Made by a program: the position numbers and the translations under genes. From Closterium sp. NIES-65 (lineage: Eukaryota; Streptophyta; Zygnematophyceae; Desmidiales; Closteriaceae): 64,000 nt of DNA. Below are positions 26,401-36,145 of the stretch, piece by piece (positions within the stretch are counted from its first letter, which is position 1; every line of letters starts with the position of its first letter). The notes below the pieces were generated by a model. The model searched no databases and was not told the DNA's origin. It was given only the letters and a program-made list of their open reading frames with translations. The DNA lies in the NCBI GenBank assembly GCA_948144175.1, contig CANXME010000038.1, forward strand, positions 62,001 to 126,000, in the 5' to 3' direction.

Positions 26401-28341
26401 CATCTGCTGTGGACAGGGAAGCAGGGCAGCACGAAAATGTTACGAGTTTTCGGGTGCATGGTACAGTACAGACCCCCAGAAGCACGAGCGGGAAGATTTT
26501 CGCAACGGGCACAGTGGGGACTACACCTCGGCATCGAGAAAAATTACAACGCATGGAAAATCTTCGACGTCCACACAAAGGAAACAGTAGCAGCACGTGA
26601 CGTGATCTTCTACGAAAGACTCACCCTTCAGACGTACCTCGCCAACTTGCACGAGAATCGGGACCTCACCAGTGGTTTTCGTGGTGACCGAGCCTTCGCG
26701 TCAGCAGCGGACGAAGCAGACTGGGATGAACAGAACGTCGACAACGCCTCAGAAGAAGCCGGACCTCTCCCATACTGCTCCGTCGACGTGCCCATGGATG
26801 AGGATAATCCTCGCGACAGTAACAACGCCGAAATCTTCTACCGTTTCGCCGACGATGGTTACGTAACACCTGTGACAGTCAACACCAACGAAGCAGAAAG
26901 GGTAGGGCCAAATTTCATGCCCGACCCAGAAAAGGGAGACGAAGCAGCTTATCCCGAGGATCCAGAACTCCCTCGATACTCACAGACTGGGCTGCAAATC
27001 CTCGGCCTCGTCACCGCAGTCCACGGGAACACACGCAGCTCGCTTCCTAAGGAGCCTGCAACGGTTCAGCAGGCTCTGGGGGGGGAACACAGGGAGAAAT
27101 GGCGTGAAGCCATGGATAGAGAACTGAAGGCATTAGAGGAACGCAACACTTGGAAGGTTGTTCCCGTAAGCGTGGCACGGAACAAAACCATCCTTACCGG
27201 GAAATGGGTCTTCCGCATCAAGACGAAAGCAGACGGCACGATCGAAAAATTCAAAGCACGCTGGGTCGTACGTGGATTCGACCAAGAGCAAGGACGAGAC
27301 TTCACCGAGACCTTTGCTCCAGTCAGCCGCCACACGTCACTCCGAATTCTCCTCGCCATTGCCGCCATGAAGAAGAAGTTACGGCAGATCGACGTCGCGA
27401 ATGCCTTCCTCTACGCACCTGTGGATGCAGAAATCTACGTCGAGCTCCCGCACGGTTCCCACGGCGAACCCAACCGAATCTGTCAACTACTTAAGTCGCT
27501 CTACGGGATCAAGCAGGCACCGCGACTGTGGCAGCAGTACCTGCACGCCCGTCTCATCCGCATCGGCTTTAGTCAACTACCTCACGACCAAGGCATGTAC
27601 CGCCTCACTAAGGGAAGCGACTACGTTCTCCTGATCGTCTACGTGGACGATCTCCTCTACATTGGGTCAACCGACGGCATCGCCACGTGGTTCGAAGGAG
27701 AGCTCCAGAAAGACCTCACGCTCACGGTCTCCTCCACCGTTACACAGTACCTCGGGCTCAACATCCGCGAAGAAGAAAACGCCATCTATCTAAGCGCCGA
27801 GAAATACGCCGACACCATCGCGAAACGCTTCAGCCTCACACCAAGCGCCATCTCCACGCCCTACCGCTACACATCAGGAACCGAGAAGGAACGAACTACT
27901 CTACTCAAGCCCGCCGGCATACGCGACTATCAGAAGAAGCTCGGATGCCTGCTATTCGCCGCCGTCACCTGCCGTCCTGACTTATCCTACTCCGCAAGTC
28001 AGCTCGCCACCTATCTCAAGAAGCCTGAAGCTGAACACCTGGCGGAACTTGATCGCGCTCTCCACTACTTCGTCAGCACCGCGACGATCGGGCTAACCTA
28101 CCACAAGAGCGCAGCTACACCGACTAAGCTAATCGGCTACGTCGACGCCGATCACGCCGGCGACACCGACAACAGGCGCTCACGCACCGGCTATGTCTAC
28201 CGCCTTGAGCCTATCGGTCCTATCTCCTGGCAGTCGAGCAAGCAGAAGTTCGAATACTGCATGATGCTGACTGGACAAGGCCACGTCACCAGCAGTAACA
28301 CTCCAGAAGCGAAGGGGAGTGTTGGAAACAATAAGTCCTAA
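23476..28341 (+). CDS. Ty1/copia gag-pol polyprotein, intact frame with truncated RNase H
   Basis: A single 1621-codon frame: gag; CCHC knuckle (CHICKTSGHPRTHC); protease motif DSCCGQHM; a GAG-pre-integrase HHCC region starting at HARTGHPS; integrase with SDGGGEY and GVAERLNR; and reverse transcriptase with YVDD at residues 1389-1392. RNase H begins normally (YVDADHAGDTDNRRSRTGY) and then stops short. The usual STAEAEY glutamate and the later TDN and H motifs are absent. The frame instead runs into the 3' LTR, where the stop lies at 28339-28341. The protease has DSC where DSG is normal. An Ala/Thr/Ser repeat (about 25450-25575) sits between protease and integrase. With near-identical LTRs, the element either moves with help or tolerates these changes. 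Confidence 0.95.
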   Translation: MATNKERSSPNGSSGTTPTPPSASGLQTEEGTATRPRGTSTETPMNHPSDFDQNMMEKFFSFMSFYEQHQQSGPAQTHNSNNGATPMSLDGSSYARGNQQQQPTFAPYERGSISFVPHPQPSPGQERPLDALQVQSQFAHVLKLQTSRPFDGKDFFTWSFEFELMMEGAQILGFFDGSLQYPANGTQYEKQQYTYQSMMAYTILLRNVTPTQQQNIRSYRTFGNSAELAYSHLKNLYQATDSVNQSRLMAQLTTVEMKPGEKGLAYISRCRELRNKLLRCGGSISEDAFVTVIIGGLGPQWRATKAILRAHGRISEAALCAEIHAEQQDMDLQEERHRKKTTVSEFAFHTQRRHSNYNNRQQQPKIVPPFCHICKTSGHPRTHCPNRQQSTAPQRQLRPSSSQMASTQASATTTIQASTTSPGQPAQGARNIINCMTKITDSCTTESPPHYSPEEELDNRTPRRELLQPNPTYAAIAQSEPSGQDTWFLDSCCGQHMCSSGRFVQREHRLQREVIITVANNQNLRTRRQGVVQLQSRETNVILHMSKVLIAEGLGYNLLSVSQLMAKGIHLEADSTTQEFKLYHGRGGLYIGKAVLKNNVFVLDFVPDLGTADSDAIVNFTDWTHPPDLDPDFSPGGFWYSHTIPEAERTRALATIRQSAAVTTSAAATTSAAVTTSAAATTSAAVTTSAAATTSAAAGTTTPVTVDEAPPTPAKQLNPTQREVHRSANLVASFYSNSDAYQRSPGHRASEEIWHARTGHPSNTVLNNTIRAGVLDKDSLLLPDGRELQKARGTCLICPEADLPHRPFASHHNPSAPAYAPLEKVYSDILYNREPGQVNYNYTITFIDAATRYVWHRNLPSRDMALTAFAAWLPIAERESGTQLKKFQSDGGGEYTSHRFKQFLAERGIKQLLSLPYAHQQQGVAERLNRTLQNSMRKLLRGMRLPNHQWPAAMDHAVMLHNLLSSSSLPNNASPHLLWTGKQGSTKMLRVFGCMVQYRPPEARAGRFSQRAQWGLHLGIEKNYNAWKIFDVHTKETVAARDVIFYERLTLQTYLANLHENRDLTSGFRGDRAFASAADEADWDEQNVDNASEEAGPLPYCSVDVPMDEDNPRDSNNAEIFYRFADDGYVTPVTVNTNEAERVGPNFMPDPEKGDEAAYPEDPELPRYSQTGLQILGLVTAVHGNTRSSLPKEPATVQQALGGEHREKWREAMDRELKALEERNTWKVVPVSVARNKTILTGKWVFRIKTKADGTIEKFKARWVVRGFDQEQGRDFTETFAPVSRHTSLRILLAIAAMKKKLRQIDVANAFLYAPVDAEIYVELPHGSHGEPNRICQLLKSLYGIKQAPRLWQQYLHARLIRIGFSQLPHDQGMYRLTKGSDYVLLIVYVDDLLYIGSTDGIATWFEGELQKDLTLTVSSTVTQYLGLNIREEENAIYLSAEKYADTIAKRFSLTPSAISTPYRYTSGTEKERTTLLKPAGIRDYQKKLGCLLFAAVTCRPDLSYSASQLATYLKKPEAEHLAELDRALHYFVSTATIGLTYHKSAATPTKLIGYVDADHAGDTDNRRSRTGYVYRLEPIGPISWQSSKQKFEYCMMLTGQGHVTSSNTPEAKGSVGNNKS
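28306..28319 (+). promoter_or_regulatory. Polypurine tract of element B
   Basis: The purine-rich GAAGCGAAGGGGAG sequence directly abuts the 3' LTR. It is inside the gag-pol frame, which shows how tightly the 3' end is packed. Confidence 0.8.
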
Positions 28342-28749
28342 GTGCGCTTCTGTCGTATCAAAATCCAAGGTACCAAGCGAAGCAGTCCCAATCGAAGCAT
28401 CGAGTCAACCTCGGAGGTTAGGGTAACCGCCTGGAGGTTACGAGAAAGTCAAAGGTCGCTGACCTTTGACTCGACAATTACAGCGCGACAGTTAAGGACA
28501 CACAACTGACTCGTTACAGAGCAGTTGCCCGAGTCGCGCTATATCGAACCGCAACAGCAATACAGTTATCTATCTATTCCTTGTACTCTTATATAAATCC
28601 TTGTATTTGCTTGTTTAATTCAATCAACTTTGCTCTCACACACCAGTGCAAGGTCGGTTCAAATTCTTCACTAAACGCTTCCGCTGTTACAACTACTTCA
28701 CCTAGAGTTATCCCTTGCAAAGATCCTAAGGGGCTATCTCAGCCCAACA
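28320..28749 (+). repeat. 3' LTR of element B
   Basis: Matches the 5' LTR throughout with one substitution seen. Followed by target duplication CCAAG. Confidence 0.96.
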
Positions 28750-28871
28750 CCAAGTCCAAATGTTTCTTTGCAACCCCTTCCAGCCCATATTTTTCTACTC
28801 CCTTCATCTCGCTACCCCCCACCCAATGCTCGCCTGTCCCTCCAAAACAAGCCAGTGATTAACACAGTAAC

Positions 28872-28981
28872 TGTCAAATGTTGTAGCCTGTAGTGAGGTT
28901 TGTCTTAGGGGGTACAGAAGTTAGGGTTTGTCATATGTACCCCAACCAACATCAATGCAACATCCATTCCTCATTCTGACA
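28872..28981 (+). repeat. 5' LTR of element C (110 bp)
   Basis: Begins TGTCAAATG and ends TTCTGACA. The primer-binding site TGGTATCAGC starts at 28982. Confidence 0.94.
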
Positions 28982-29423
28982 TGGTATCAGCTAGGTTAGG
29001 ATCCTGTGGGATCCCGTTCCTCCGTTCTCCGTTCGCACCTCCCGAGCCTGATCCTACCTCTCGTTCGTACCAGTTTAGTTGTTACCGCGCCTAGTACCGA
29101 GCCTAGCATCATCTCCCCCGTCGCGTCGCGCCCGTTCCCCCCGTCGCGTCGCGCCCGTTCCCCCCGTCGCGTCGCGCCTGTTCCCCCCGTCGCGTCGCGC
29201 CTCTTTCCCCCGTCGCGTCGCCCTCCCTAGGCCCTAGCCCGTCGCCCTCCCTAGGCCCTGGCCCGTCGCCCTCCCTAGGCTCTGGCCCGTCGCCCTACCC
29301 TAGGCCCTGGCCCGTTGCCCTACCCTACGTTTTGGCCCGTCGCCCTAGCCCGCTCTTCCGCTGCGACTGAGTCCTCTTCCCCCCCGGTTATTACTCGCCT
29401 GTTCGTTCGCGTTGGTTCTCACT

Positions 29424-32400
29424 ATGGCGACTCCGCGAGTTCTTCGTTTCGACGCTGACGGTAGACCCCTTGACTTTTCCGTCTGGCTTCTTCGCGCTCG
29501 CCGTCTGTTAGAGAGTCAGGTCCAGGGGGGCGAGACCCTCTGGTCACACGCTACTGGTGACCTCCCCGAGCCCCCCGAGCCTACCGCTTTAGGCCCTGCT
29601 CCTGACGACGCTGCTACGGCTCGCTTTGCCCGTCAGCGCGCTGACCGGACGGCTTGGACGTCGCGTGACGCTGCGGCCTGCATCGCACTCAGCAGCCTCC
29701 TCCCTGAGTCCGAGGAGGTCCACTTTACTCAGGTTCGCACCGCTGCTGCGTAGCTCACTGCGATTAAGGCCCGCTACTCTACTCCCGCTACTGTCTCTCT
29801 CGGCCGTCTTTTCCTCCCGTTCCTGTTTCCTGATCTTGCCTCGTTTGAGCGCTCTGCTGACTTGATCGCTCACCTCCGCTCGCTCGACGCTAGTTACCGC
29901 GCTGCTTGCACTGAGGCACAGCTTGCACTGCTTCCTCCCCCCATGGCGATTACTGTCTATTTCATCGCCACTAGCCTCCCTGACCGCCTTGCCTCCGTTC
30001 GTGACGCGCTTCTGCTGAAGCACCCTAGTGAGCTGACTATCGAGGTCCTTGAGTCTGCACTCAAGGACGTCGAGAGCAACCTTCGTTCGGTAGCTGCCGC
30101 CTCTGGTACTGTGTCCCCCCCACTCTTCCACGGGTGCACAGTCCCGCAGTTACCCACCTTCACTGCCTCTCTTGCCACTGCCGCTACTGACGCAACTGCG
30201 GCTGCTGTTACGACTGCGTCGCGGTCCCGCGGCAGGGGGGGCAAGAAAGGTGGTTCCGGTGGAGGTGGAGGTGGAGGTAGCGGAGGTAGTGGGGGTGCTG
30301 TTGCGACTGGCGGTGGTGGGAGTGCAGCGTCTGGAGAGACCCCTCGTGCAGCGGCTGGTGACTCCACTGCACCTGCTGGTGGCGGCGACCCTCGAGCTCG
30401 TCAGTCGCCTCCTGTACTGCCGGCCCCGCTAGGTGGAGCAGCGGCGTGGTACCAGGCTCAGCGTCAGCAGCACCTTCAGCAGCAGCAGCAGCCCCTTTCC
30501 TCCCAGCAGCCTCAGCAGCAGCAGCGTCAGCAGCTGGCTTCGGGGTCGGGGCTGCGTCAGCCCCAGCGCGGTGCTGCTTACCCTCCCTGCCCCTACCAGG
30601 TTCAGACAGGTCCTCGTCGGGGCCACCCTTGTGGCCGCTTTCACCCCCCTGGTCAGTGCTTTGCTCAGCTCACTGACACGGTCCGGTTGACCTACGGGGT
30701 TGGCGGTCCTGCTCCTGACTGGCTTCCTCTGGTTCAGCGCCACGGCTCCGCTCTGTGGGGCATGTCTGCTGAGCAGTTAGTTGATCTGATTAGTGCTCCT
30801 CATGCTATGTATGCTGTTGTTGACTCTAGTGTTTCTGACTCTGTTTACTCTGGTGTTGTTAGCTTAGGTGCTAGTCTTGCTCAGTTGCCTGTTGCTAGTG
30901 TAGGTACTTGTGTAGAGTCTAGACCAGCGACTACCTCAGACGACGCTTCGCTGTCGTTCACACTGGACTCTGGAGCCTCCCACTGCTTCTTTCGGGACAG
31001 CACGACACTTACACCACTTCCTGCGCCTGTTTCTGTAGCGTTGGCTGATCCCACTACGGGACCAGTCACTGCACGTCACACTACCACTTTACCGTGTCCT
31101 GCTGCTCCCTCCGGGTCTCTCACTGGGTTTCACGTCCCCTCGTTCTCCCGGAACTTGGTGGGCGTGCGACCCCTCGTGAGTCAGCACGTGGGTGTGTGGT
31201 TTGAGCCTTCTGGAGAGACTGCGGTGTGTGTTGACGGAGACTCTTACCAGCCTCTTGCTACCTTTACTGCTGAGCCGGGCTCGGGTCTCTACACTCTTCA
31301 CACTGGCCCGCGTGCGCCGCAGCAGCAGCCGCAGCAGCAGCAGCAGCCGCAGCAGCAGCAGCAGCAGCAGCAGCAGCACCAGCACCAGCACCAGCGGCCG
31401 CACCAGCAGCCCCCCCTACTGCCACTGCCCCCGGTTCCCCCCCCCGTTCGGGTCCCCGCGTCTCACCAGGTTGCTACGTCCCCCCAGGTGTCTGTGTCGT
31501 GTCAGGTTCCTACGTCTGTTCCAGTCGCTGCGTCGTGCTCCTGCCGGTCGCTTGCCCACCCCACCGTTCTGTGGCACCACCGGATGGGGCACCCGTCCCT
31601 TCCACGTCTGCGCGCTATGTCTAGTCAGCGTCTTGTCCTAGGCCTCCCACGTGTCTTGCCGTCGCTGCCGCCTTCGCCTGCGCCGCCGTGTCGTCCCTGC
31701 GTCGAGGGTAGGCTGCGCGCCACCCCTCACTCCTCCTCCCTTCGTCCGGCCACCGAGCCTTTTGAGACGCTTCACTTGGACGTCTGGGGCCCAGCCCCTC
31801 GTCTAGGCCCTGAGCGTGAGCGTTACTTTCTGGTGGTAGTTGACGACTTCTCCCGCTACACCACAGTGTTCCCTCTGGCGAAGAAGTCTGAGGTGACTTC
31901 TACGCTGATCAGGTGGTTGCTCACCACTGAGGACACTCGTGGTCGTCGTGTCAGCTGTCTCCACTCCGACCGTGGGGGTGAGTCTCGCTCCGGCATTCTC
32001 GCTGGATTCTGTCGCGAGCAGGGCATTCGTCAGTCCTGGACGCTTCCAGAGTCCCCACAGCAGAATGGGGTTGCTGAGCGCCGCATAGGCCTGGTCATGG
32101 AGATCGCCCGCACCTCCCTGACTCACGCCTGTGCCCCCCATTTTCTGTGGCCCTACGCGGTCAGGTACGCCGCGCACCAGCTGAACCTCTAGCCACGTGT
32201 CTCTCGACCAGAGGTTTCACCGACCAGTCTTTGGACAGGGTCCCCTGGTGTTGCGTCGCGGTTTCGTGTCTGGGGGTGCTTGGCTCTTGTCCGCGACACC
32301 TCCGCGGACAAGCTCTCGCCTCGTGCCGTCCCCTGTGTCTTCCTTGGTTTCCCTGAGGACTCCTCTGACTTCACCTTTTACCACCCTCCCTCTCACCGGT

Positions 32401-33157
32401 TCTTTGACTCCCGTGACGTCCGTTTCGAGGAGTCCACTCCGTACTACGTCAGGTAACCCAGTCGAGGTCTCCCGGTTCCTCCTCCCCCCCTCTTCCTGAC
32501 TGCCGTTCCCCCTCCTGCTCCCCCGGTACAGCCTCCCCCCCCTGGTCCAGCCCCGTCAGGTGTGTCCCAGGCTACCCCTCCTCCTTCGGTAGCCCCTCCG
32601 GTACAGCCTCCCTCCCCACAGTCCTCCTCACAGCGTGCCGCTGGTGCTAGCTCTCGAGAGGTTGGTGCGGCGCCTGTTCCTGTACCGGTTTCTGGTTCTG
32701 GGGGTGCTGGAGTTGGAGCTGGAGTTGGAGCTGGAGTTGGCACTGGAGTTTCTGGTTCTGGGGGTACTGGAGTTGGAGCTGGGGTTGGAGCTGGAGTTTC
32801 TGGTTCTGGAGTTGGAGCTGACCCGGTGGGTGCAGAGGACTCTTGTCGTCCGGGAGCTGGTGCTGGCCGCGCGGACACTGGGGGTGCTGCGTCTGGGGGT
32901 GAGGGTGCGCCTCCTTCGGGTTCAGGTGAGCCTGGTTCTGGAGCTGGTGTTAGTGCTGCCTTTGGGGGTGGTGCGCCTAGTTCTTCTGAGGTGGACTCTG
33001 GAGCTGCCGCTGCTTCGGACACTACTCCACCCCCCCACCCCTACCCGACTAGGCACCAGGCTCGAGTTCGCCGTGCCCGTGGCGAGCAGCTGGCGTTGGA
33101 GAGAGAGGAGAGGGAGTTACAGCGGCTTGAGGAGCAGCAGCAGCAGCTGGAGCCGCA

Positions 33158-33189
<32 letters not shown>

Positions 33190-35826
33190 TGGACCCGTAG
33201 GAGCAACAGTCCCAGCAGCAGCCGCGTCCGCAGCAGCAGCAGTCGCAGCCGCAGCAGCAGCAGCCACTTCCTCCTCCTGTCTCGGGTCTTCGGATCCTTG
33301 GTCTCCCCTCCCCTTCTCCTCCCTCCTCCGCCTCTCCTCCTGTCTACGGTCCCACGTTTCCTCCTCCTGACTCCTCCCCCGCTGTTTTCCCCAGTTCTCC
33401 GCCTTTGTCCTCTCCTCCTCCGTCTCGTTCTTGGGCTACTCGTCGCTCCCCTCGTGCTCGTCCCTCGTCTCCTGTTCCCTTCACTGACCTTCGTACTGCC
33501 TTCCTTCTTTCTAGTCCACTTCGTCCGTCTCAGTCTGTGCTTCCGTCTCCTCCTGAGTCGGCCCTCACTGTGTCGCTCCCTACTCCTATCACTGACTACT
33601 ACCGCACGTACCGTCCTGTTCTCTCTCGTGTTCTCGCCTCTCTTGTTACTCACCCTCGTGCCTCTGTGTCCTCTGTGTCCGCTCTTACTGCCGCAGTTAC
33701 TGACTTTGCCTCTACCCGCCGCCTTGACTACGCCACCACGCTTGTGGCTGCTCCTCCTACCAGTCCTCTGGCCGTCGGGGGTGTGTCTGCCCTTGGCTGT
33801 GACGCCCTAGAGGACAGGCAGTTTGAGCTAGAGTTCCTGGCGGCCGCTTCCCCTCATCTCTGTGCCATGCTCCTCGCCCCTGAGGGTGACCCCGACGCCC
33901 TTGACATTCCGACTCCTCGCACTTACGCTGAGGCAGTGTCAGGGCCTTGGGCCTCTCAGTGGAGAGCTGCCATGGACGCAGAGATGGCCTCCTACAGATC
34001 CACAGGCACCTACGTCGATGAGGTTCCCCCCCCTGGGGCGAACGTAGTCGACGGCATGTGGATCTACAGGGTGAAGCGGCCACCGGGATCTCCCCCGGTC
34101 TTCAAGGCGCGCTACGTGGCTAGAGGTTTCAGTCAGCGCGAGGGAGTTGACTTCTTTCAGACCTTCGCACCTACCCCGAAGATGACCACTCTTCGGGTGT
34201 TACTACACGTAGCAGCACAGAGAGACTACGAGTTACACTCTCTCGACTTCTCCACTGCTTTCCTTCAGGGCAGCCTACACGAGGAGGTCTGGTTGCGTCG
34301 TCCCTCGGCCTTCACTGGCACCTTCCCTCCTGGGACCCAGTGGAGGCTGAGGCGACCTGTTTACGGTCTTTGCCAGGCCCCTCGTGAGTGGCACGACACT
34401 CTGCGTTCTACCCTCTCTGACCTTGGGTTCCAGCCGTCTTCTGCCGACCCGTCGCTGTTCGTTCGTCGTGGCTCCACACTGTTCTTTGTTCTGGTCTACG
34501 TCGACGACCTCGTTTTCGCCACTTCGGACAGGGTTGCTTTGGCAGACGTGAAGTCCGAACTGCAGAAGAGACACACGTGCACTGATCTTGGTGAGCTGCG
34601 CCACTACCTTGGCCTGCAGATCACCAGGGACAGAGCCGCTCGCACCATTACACTCTCACAGTCACACATGGTGCAGCAGGTCCTTCAGCGGTTCGGGCTT
34701 CAGCACTCCACCGTACAGCGCACACCTCTAGCTGTTGACCACAGACTCACTGGTCCCTTTCCTGACGAGCCGTTTGAGCCTAGTGGTCCCTACGCAGAGC
34801 TTGTGGGTTGCCTCATGTACCTGATGACTTGTACTCGCCCGGACCTCGCCTTCCCTCTCAGCATCCTTGCGCGCTTTGTTGCGCCAGGGAGACACCGTCC
34901 TGTTCACTGGACGGCAGCTGTGAGGGTGGCGAAGTACCTAGCGACTACATCAGGCGTGGGGCTAGTTCTTGGAGGGCAGTCTCAGAATCCCAACCACTAG
35001 ACCATTGGGATAAAAGGGCTTGTTTAAGTAGCGGGTCAGTGCGCCCATAACCCCCCAGGCAACCGTGCATGTAACCCTTCCCTAGGATCAATCGGGGATC
35101 TCCAGTGGACCTCTGACACCCCCCCTCACTGGGATGCCCGAAGTGCACACACCGGGATTCGAACCCGAGACCTTCGCTCTGATACCATCTCAGAATCCCA
35201 ACCACTAGACCATTGGGATAAAAGGGCTTGTTTAAGTAGCGGGTCAGTGCGCCCATAACCCCCCAGGCAACCGTGCATGTAACCCTTCCCTAGGATCAAT
35301 CGGGGATCTCCAGTGGACCTCTGACAGGCAGCAGTCTGTCGTACTCACTGGTCACTGTGACTCCTCTTACGCTGACGACGGTGAGACTCACGGGTCTACT
35401 CAGGGGTACTGTTTCAGTCTGGGTTCTGGAGCTGTTTCCTGGCGTTCCACGCGCTCCTCTTCTGTCTCGACCTCTACAGCTGAGGCTGAGATTTACGCTG
35501 GTGCCATGGCGGCACAGGAGTTACGGTGGTTGACCTTCTTGCTCGCCGACCTTGGTGAGCGGCCGAGCTCTGCACCGACCTTGTTTACTGACAACAAGGC
35601 GTCGATCCTCCTCTGTCGTGAGCCGCGACTGGAGAGCAGAGTGAAGCACATTCACGTCAGGTACTTTCTTCTGCGAGAGTTGCAGAGGCGTGGACAGGCT
35701 CGCTTCGAGTTTGTAGAGTCCGAGGCCAACACTGCAGACATCTTCACCAAGGCGCTTCCGCCTTGTGACCACCAGAGGTGTTGTGTGCAGTTAGGCCTTG
35801 TTGACACAGGTTCTAGTCATGCGTAG
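29424..35826 (+). pseudogene. Copia gag-pol of element C, four in-frame stops and one nested insertion
   Basis: From the ATG at 29424, one frame encodes gag; a Cys/His cluster (CGRFHPPGQC); protease DSGASH (near 30966); GAG-pre-integrase HHRMGHPS; integrase with SDRGGES and GVAERRIG; a Gly/Val, Pro and Gln-rich linker; and reverse transcriptase with YVDD (near 34498). Complete RNase H follows, including STAEAEIYA, FTDNKAS and KHIHVRYF. The frame is interrupted by TAG 29751-29753, TAG 32190-32192, TAA 32454-32456 and TAG 33198-33200. The 347-bp TRIM then shifts the frame before RNase H. Three of the four stops are explained by C-to-T on one strand at CAG. The element is inactive as written, although its LTRs look newly formed. 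Confidence 0.93.
34980..35326 (-). mobile_element. TRIM (terminal-repeat retrotransposon in miniature) nested in element C
   Basis: Two identical 139-bp terminal repeats (34980-35118, 35188-35326) flank a 69-bp interior. The insertion has the 5-bp target duplication GGCAG (34975-34979, 35327-35331). In minus orientation the repeats run TGTCAGAGG...TTCTGAGA. The interior opens with a perfect primer-binding site TGGTATCAGAGC (35176-35187) and closes with a GGGGGGG purine tract (35119-35125). There is no coding capacity. The repeat end plus interior resembles a tRNA gene: box A-like TGGTCTAGTGG and a perfect box B GGTTCGAATCC (35150-35170 region). Confidence 0.94.
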
Positions 35827-36030
35827 ACTTGAGTTTATTGCCTGCTTCGTCTGTACACTTACTATATATACTTGTGATCTCTTGGACTGGCCTTGTGGCC
35901 ACTGTTGCTTGTGCTCAGAGTGTGTGGTGACGTTGTGATCCACCCTGAGCTTTGTTTTCTTTTGGACTGGTCTTGTGACCGTACTCTTTTTTGTTTTTAC
36001 TAGACACCCCTCACTTAGGCTATGGGGGTG

Positions 36031-36140
36031 TGTCAAATGTTGTAGCCTGTAGTGAGGTTTGTCTTAGGGGGTACAGAAGTTAGGGTTTGTCATATGTACC
36101 CCAACCAACATCAATGCAACATCCATTCCTCATTCTGACA
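36031..36140 (+). repeat. 3' LTR of element C (110 bp)
   Basis: Identical to the 5' LTR and followed by target duplication GTAAC. Confidence 0.94.
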
Positions 36141-36145
36141 GTAAC

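Larger units (their letters stand above)
22992..28749 (+). mobile_element. Complete Ty1/copia LTR retrotransposon (element B)
   Basis: 5758 bp with 430-bp LTRs, flanked by the 5-bp target duplication CCAAG (22987-22991 and 28750-28754). The LTRs begin TGTTGG and end CCAACA. I saw a single difference between them (TTTGTTCTC versus TTTGCTCTC), so the insertion is young. A primer-binding site (TGGTATGAGAGC, one mismatch to initiator tRNA-Met complement) directly follows the 5' LTR, and a purine tract precedes the 3' LTR. Confidence 0.97.
28872..36140 (+). mobile_element. Ty1/copia element C with very short LTRs
   Basis: 7269 bp, flanked by GTAAC on both sides (28867-28871 and 36141-36145). The 110-bp LTRs (28872-28981, 36031-36140) are identical by eye. 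The primer site TGGTATCAGC follows the 5' LTR and a GGGGG tract precedes the 3' LTR. The leader holds GC-rich tandem repeats (CCCCGTCGCGTCGCGCC-type units at about 29119-29225, then CCCTAGGCCCTGGCCCGTCG units to about 29345). A TRIM is nested in the RNase H region. It inserted only 122 bp from element B. Confidence 0.96.

Noticed and set aside
32444..33267. Separate Gly/Val- or Ala-rich genes in element C
   Set aside because: These are shadow frames of the low-complexity linker between integrase and reverse transcriptase.
35119..35187. Functional tRNA gene within the TRIM
   Set aside because: The A and B boxes are present, but no seven-base acceptor stem or sensible anticodon arm forms. It is better read as a tRNA-like promoter relic plus primer-binding site.
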